Positions 59,640 through 64,000 of a DNA stretch of 64,000 bases are shown here, one piece after another (position 1 is the first letter of the stretch; every line of letters begins with the position of its first letter). The position numbers and the translations under genes are program-made. Below the pieces are notes generated by a model that was given only the letters and a program-made list of their open reading frames with translations, searched no databases and was not told where the DNA came from. The stretch comes from Thermothelomyces thermophilus ATCC 42464 (lineage: Eukaryota > Ascomycota > Sordariomycetes > Sordariales > Chaetomiaceae). Location: positions 8,618,001 through 8,682,000 of the forward strand of contig NC_016472.1 in NCBI RefSeq assembly GCF_000226095.1. Direction: 5' to 3'.

Positions 59640-61256
59640 ATGGCGGTCACGCTCTCCGACAAGCAGAGGGTTTCAGCGGCCATCGTCATTTCCTCCGCAT
59701 TCCTCATCGCAGAACTTGGAGGTGAGTTGCCGGCGTAGTGTATCGGGGACGGGGACCCAAAACCCGACACTGACAGCGGTGCTAGTCGCCTTTAAGACTG
59801 GAAGCCTCGCCCTGATGGCTGACGCCTTCCACTACGTGAGTCGGGCTGTCGGTGGCTGACGTATTCGGCGTTGAAATTGATCGACTCCCGGCAAAGTTTA
59901 ACGATCTTGTCGGTTTCGTCGCAACCCTGACGTCCATCACTGTAGGTTTCTTTCTCCTCACAGGCCGCACGAGACATATAGGTCCCGACCTATCCCGATC
60001 TCCCCCTTACTCGACTGACCATCGGCCACATCTCCCCAGATTTCCGAGAAGATCAAACATCGCCAGAATCTCTCCTTTGGTTGGCAGCGGGCCCGGGTTC
60101 TAGGCGCCTTCTTCAGCGGATCATTCCTGCTGGCCTTCGGAGTTAGCATCCTTCTCCAATCTGTCGAGCGCTTCATCTCGCTCGAAGAAGTCGATAACGT
60201 GAAGCTGATGCTCGTCGTGGGCTGTGTGGGCCTCGGTGCGAACGTCGTCACCGCCGCGTTCCTGTACGGTTCGTCGGACACTCTCAGTTCTTGTCGACAC
60301 TCGAAACTTGCTAATACTGTGGAATGAACTTCCAGAGCATCACCATCACCATCACCATCACACCCTACACCTTGACCCCGAGACCGCAACCGGACCCAGG
60401 CCGCAGTTCCCGGCCGTCCCCCTCCACCGAGACCGAGCGCAGTCCGAGGGTCGCGCCGACGCCGTCCCCGTCGACTCCCATGCAGGGCACCGACACATCC
60501 GACGTTCCCTCAAGGAGCCCGGCCGTGATCTGGGCATGCTGGGCGCGCTGCTGCACGTTCTCGGCGACGCGCTGAACAACTTGGGCGTCATCGTCGCCGC
60601 CGCCGTCATCTGGTTCGCGCCGTCGCCTGGCCGTTTCTACGCCGACCCGGCCGTGGGCATGGGCATCTCGCTAATGATTATCCTCTCCGCCGTGCCGCTC
60701 GTCAGGCACAGCGGCGAGATCCTACTGCAGAGCGCACCGGCGGGGGTCAGCCTGGGCGACATCAGCCACGACCTCGAGAAGATACCGGGCATCGTCGCGG
60801 TACACGAGTTGCGTACGTTGCTTTGCATCAGGCAAAATCCCCGTGCCAATACCTTTCCCTCCCTCCCCCCCCCCCCCCGGGGCTCTCGCGGGACCTGTAG
60901 TCAGGCTAACCTCCCGTCTGCATCGCTTGCCGCCCGCTGCCCCGGGCCTTTCCCCTCAAAATACAGATGTTTGGCGTCTCAACCAGAACAAGGCCGTCGC
61001 CTCGGCGCACGTCGTCGTCTCGGACCCGGACGTGGCCAGCTTCATGGCCCGGGCGCGCACCATTAGGGAGTGTCTGCACGCCTACGGCATCCACTCGACG
61101 ACCCTGCAGCCGGAGCTGCTGCTAGTGCCGCCGTCATCGCCGCCTCCACCCGATGGGCCCGTTGTTGCCGTTGCCGAACCGCCCGTGTGCCAGATTGCGT
61201 GCGGGGAGGGCGTCTGTGGTCATCTCACGTGCTGCGATCCCCTGAGGCAGGTGTGA
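59640..61256 (+). CDS. ZRC1: Zinc/cadmium transporter of the CDF family, ZRC1/COT1 type (390 aa)
   Basis: Cation-diffusion-facilitator that exchanges Zn2+ for protons, in this subfamily usually at the vacuole membrane. Six exons: 59640-59721, 59786-59835, 59897-59941, 60040-60268, 60336-60812 and 60967-61256. Six membrane segments are expected. The two zinc-site motifs are HYFND in TM2 (His43/Asp47) and HVLGD in TM5 (His209/Asp213). Between TM4 and TM5 a His-rich loop starts EHHHHHHHH (137-144), with more His to about 189. FGWQRARVLGAFFSG and VHELHVWRLNQNKAVASAHV are family blocks, the latter crossing the last intron. The C-terminus adds a Cys-rich CQIACGEGVCGHLTCCDP tail, a possible extra metal site. 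The last intron (60813-60966) carries a 14-C run (60865-60878). Neighbouring relics do not affect it. Confidence 0.92.
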
Positions 61257-64000
61257 AGGGGAGAAAGAGTGTTTTGGTGCGAAAGGAGAGAGAGAGCGGT
61301 TGGCGTTGATATGGCTTGAGCTGTCCTTCTGATTGCTATTACCATGGCAATATTTCAGAGAACTCTTGTATTCTTAAGCCTTTTTTTTTGCCTTCATGGA
61401 CTTCATTAGCAGCTCTAACCTGTGTTTGCCCATTCCTCCTCGCCACATAACACCAGCCTCTCAGCCACGGCGGTGTGTGACGCACATGAAGAGAGGTGCA
61501 CCACCTGGGCGTCGGAGCAATCACGTTGGGAGCATCGACTGGCTCACTACCGGCTCGCTTACCATCGCCAATGCCGTTTCTACCCGAGACAAGTTATGCA
61601 GAAGTCCTTTCGCAGCAGTCATGGTTCATCAGGCGGCAGTTCCCTCAAACCCCCCCCCCCCTCGACTACCACGGCACCAGCTATCGTAGTTCAAAGGCGG
61701 AAACGAGCGAGCGATACACGCCGCGCGAGACTACAATCCGAATCCAGCTCCACGTTGCGCCTCCATACACGACCTGGTACGCGGCAGGGCAGAAGCCAAA
61801 GCACGCCGTCCTTGGTACATACCTACCGGGGGGGTATCTACTCCGTCGAGGCCCGGCCTTCTAGGACACCGAGTCTAAACATGGACCCTAAAAACGCCTT
61901 GAAGCGTTACTGAAGAGAGGTCACCCAAGCGGCGTTGGTTTCGATGCTCGATCGGCTGTCACAGGTCGAATCCACGGCGCTGGAAAGTTTGTGTATGTAC
62001 TGTATGCAGTAACTGCATAACTAGTGATTTCGCAACTTTGATGGGCTCATACCGAACAACGTCCGGAGGTGACGGGCGGGGCCGGGGTTGGTTGGGCGTG
62101 GGGGCGGGGCTATTAAATAACTATTGGCATGCTCTAGTGTACGTAGTACAGACCATCGCAGGATCCGGCGGGGAGGTCATGATGGATCGTCGCGCTGCAT
62201 CTGCTGTGACGAAGCGAAACCCCTCCGCCGGGGACCTGTTAGGTGTGTGACGAAGTAATGGACGGTAATCCTGGTCGCGGGGGAGGTTGCACAAATATGA
62301 CGGGGAGATGAAAGCATTTACGGATTACTATCGGAATTAATCTATAGAATTGTTATATATAGATATATACCTTACGTATATATGTATGTATGTACGGACG
62401 TACCTACAAATGTATATATAGTATAGTATGTAGGTATATACGAATGTACACATCTTAAATATGTAACACGGTAGCGTACATGTATGCAGTCGCCCCAAAC
62501 GTTGCCTATGACGCTGTAAAATAGAAGAGCTCTACAATGTACTCCGTATCTCGCTGACCAGCTGGGGAGTCCAGCCTCGAGATCCTGTGGCTGGTTTTCT
62601 TTCGGGGTGTGTCTGGAATGTGAAACTGCGTTCATCACCATGCTTACTCCGTTTGTGGGTATGCGGCACCAGAGAAGCACGCGGGGCAGGCCGACATCTT
62701 GGCTGCGGTTTGGCGATGGGGTCGTAAGCTTGATGTTCCCGATTGGGCCAAATAGGCGGGCTTCGTTGCCGTGATTGGCCGTGTGGTATTTGGACTTGGA
62801 GAGCACAAGGGGTAAGCAGAAGCCCGCATGCAGACGGTGTATGCATATAATCCGTACATACAAGCATGCCCGGGCTGCGAGTGGTTGTCGAGATGGATAA
62901 CTAAACTGACTTACCTAACCTCTTCCGCACACTGTTAGATCGGCCACTACGCAGAGTACCCACGTATTGTGTATCGTAATCCCTTGTTGAAGTGGATATT
63001 GGACGAGGGGGGATGACGTCGTGTTGTTCTTGATCGCGGCTGGCGCACCGGAGTTGCGCAAACCTGCCAAGTTCTGCAGAGGAAGTCGGAGAGGAGGGCA
63101 AACTGGGATGAGAGACAAAGGAATACGGTAGTATGGTGGTTGAAAAGTTGTTGGCCTATTGCAAACTGGCACCACGGGTCAGCATCCGGGCGGGTGAGCG
63201 GACGCATTGTGGGCGGCGACGAGGGATGGACTTGGTCGCTTTCACTGCGGCAGGATATAGCTCCGAAAGGATGTTCGGATTACAAGCTTGCGAGCGCGCT
63301 ATACGCGCTTAGTTATTTGGTGTGTTCCATTGTATGTATGTAGGTACCTAAGGTACACACCACACACACTGTAATCCGTACTGTGCATGTATTGTAATCC
63401 GTACATACATGTGTGGAGACCTCGACCTCGACCTCGACAGGCACAGGGCGTCCGCAGTTAGTAGTCGAGTTGCTGAACTTTATGGAACACGCCGGCCTGT
63501 GCTGCATTGGTTGACCAAGGTGCCCATCAACCAGATTGTCGGCAAGAGGCAGAGAGCTATACGGGGCGCTTGCAAGCGTCTGTGGCTTCCTGGCGGACGA
63601 CTGAGACCTACGGTTGCCGAGGCAAGCTGCTTGTCTGAAGGTGGCAAACAATCTCTGCGGCAATATCCCTCCCCATCGCCTTCGCTTGTCCTGGAGGTTA
63701 ATCCGCACATCGATACGAACCACAGGGGCGGCTACACTAGATGCTGCATATGCATACTTGATACGTGACAGGAAGTATCTTGCGCAGCACTCTGATTTTC
63801 TTCGCCTGCTTGTCCGAGATCCAGATATCCGTACTCTACACGTCCAGCACGCTAAGTAGCGTAGGGTAGGCGACGCACTCGGCCCTGGCCTCTGCCTCTC
63901 CAATCCCTGCAATTCGGGAGCAGCGGAGATAAGGACGATCCAGACCACCGGGCAAGCAAGCTCTGCCCCGATGCCAAAGCGCGTTGCGGGACCAGACTTA
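61257..64000. other. Right-end region without a supported gene
   Basis: About 2.7 kb. It contains three copies of the 10-mer (62319-62328, 63371-63380 and 63394-63403), a near copy at about 62846, a TACTCCGTA word (62540-62548) and TATG/TATA microsatellites (about 62345-62450 and 63331-63345). The longest open frame (minus, 63313-63948) has biased, repeat-derived composition and no domain. Confidence 0.55.
62345..62450. repeat. TATA/TATG-rich microsatellite region
   Basis: About 100 bp of interrupted TATA, TATG and TACG units beginning roughly 20 bp after a copy of the 10-mer TACGGATTAC. It is the most AT-rich patch in the window. Confidence 0.8.

Noticed and set aside
63313-63948. Minus-strand frame of 211 codons at the right end
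   Set aside because: Composition is shaped by microsatellite and repeated-word sequence and no domain is visible.

Overview
The window reads as nuclear chromosomal DNA of a filamentous ascomycete, most likely a sordariomycete and perhaps Chaetomiaceae-like; the family-level placement is an inference. It is GC-rich in coding DNA. Introns are short (about 50-230 bp) with GTRNGT donors and CTAAC/CTGAC-type branch sites. Gene spacing is generous, with long CT-rich leaders, and the gene content is typical of Pezizomycotina (CLASP/STU1, a LIM-RhoGAP, CSF1, IML1, Ost-alpha, a vacuolar CAX exchanger, a ZRC1-type zinc transporter). No bacterial-style operons, phage, CRISPR array, rRNA or convincing tRNA were seen.

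Layout. 1-480: 3' end of the NAD-isocitrate dehydrogenase catalytic subunit. 3907-4184: a small two-exon gene of unknown function. 6872-8056: a hypothetical protein with one N-terminal membrane segment. 8467-9700 (minus): a basic-secretory-protein-type metallopeptidase, divergent from STU1 (10552-14130). 17510-21450: a two-LIM RhoGAP of the RGA1/RGA2 type. 22654-23596 (minus): an FYV7-like rRNA-processing protein. 25456-28203: an Atos/FAM214-type protein. 28755-31691 (minus): eEF2. 32884-34963 (minus): an Ost-alpha/TMEM184 membrane protein, sharing a 648-bp divergent promoter with CSF1 (35612-45614). 46466-48481 (minus): a vacuolar Ca2+/H+ exchanger. 50341-56332 (minus): IML1. 57010-58865: a small decayed island with a kinase-like gene lacking its catalytic motif, a broken kinase N-lobe joined to it tail to tail, and a broken Est1-type fragment. 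59640-61256: a zinc CDF transporter. The last 2.7 kb has no gene I can support.

The genes are mostly independent housekeeping loci. Loose themes are growth and polarity (STU1, RhoGAP, IML1 in the TORC1 pathway), vacuolar ion handling (CAX, ZRC1), lipid transfer (CSF1) and translation or ribosome biogenesis (eEF2, FYV7). Exon structures were built by hand from reading frame, splice consensus and remembered family sequence. All give in-phase totals, but none was checked against transcripts.

I found no clear new multigene system. The observations most worth following are: a 10-bp intergenic word (GTAATCCGTA or its complement) present at least seven times where about 0.1 is expected, usually beside TATG microsatellites; the decayed kinase/Est1 island, whose nonsense codons look like CpA-to-TpA changes; a second plausible C-terminal reading frame in the Atos-like gene; and a small spliced gene that simple open-frame searches miss.
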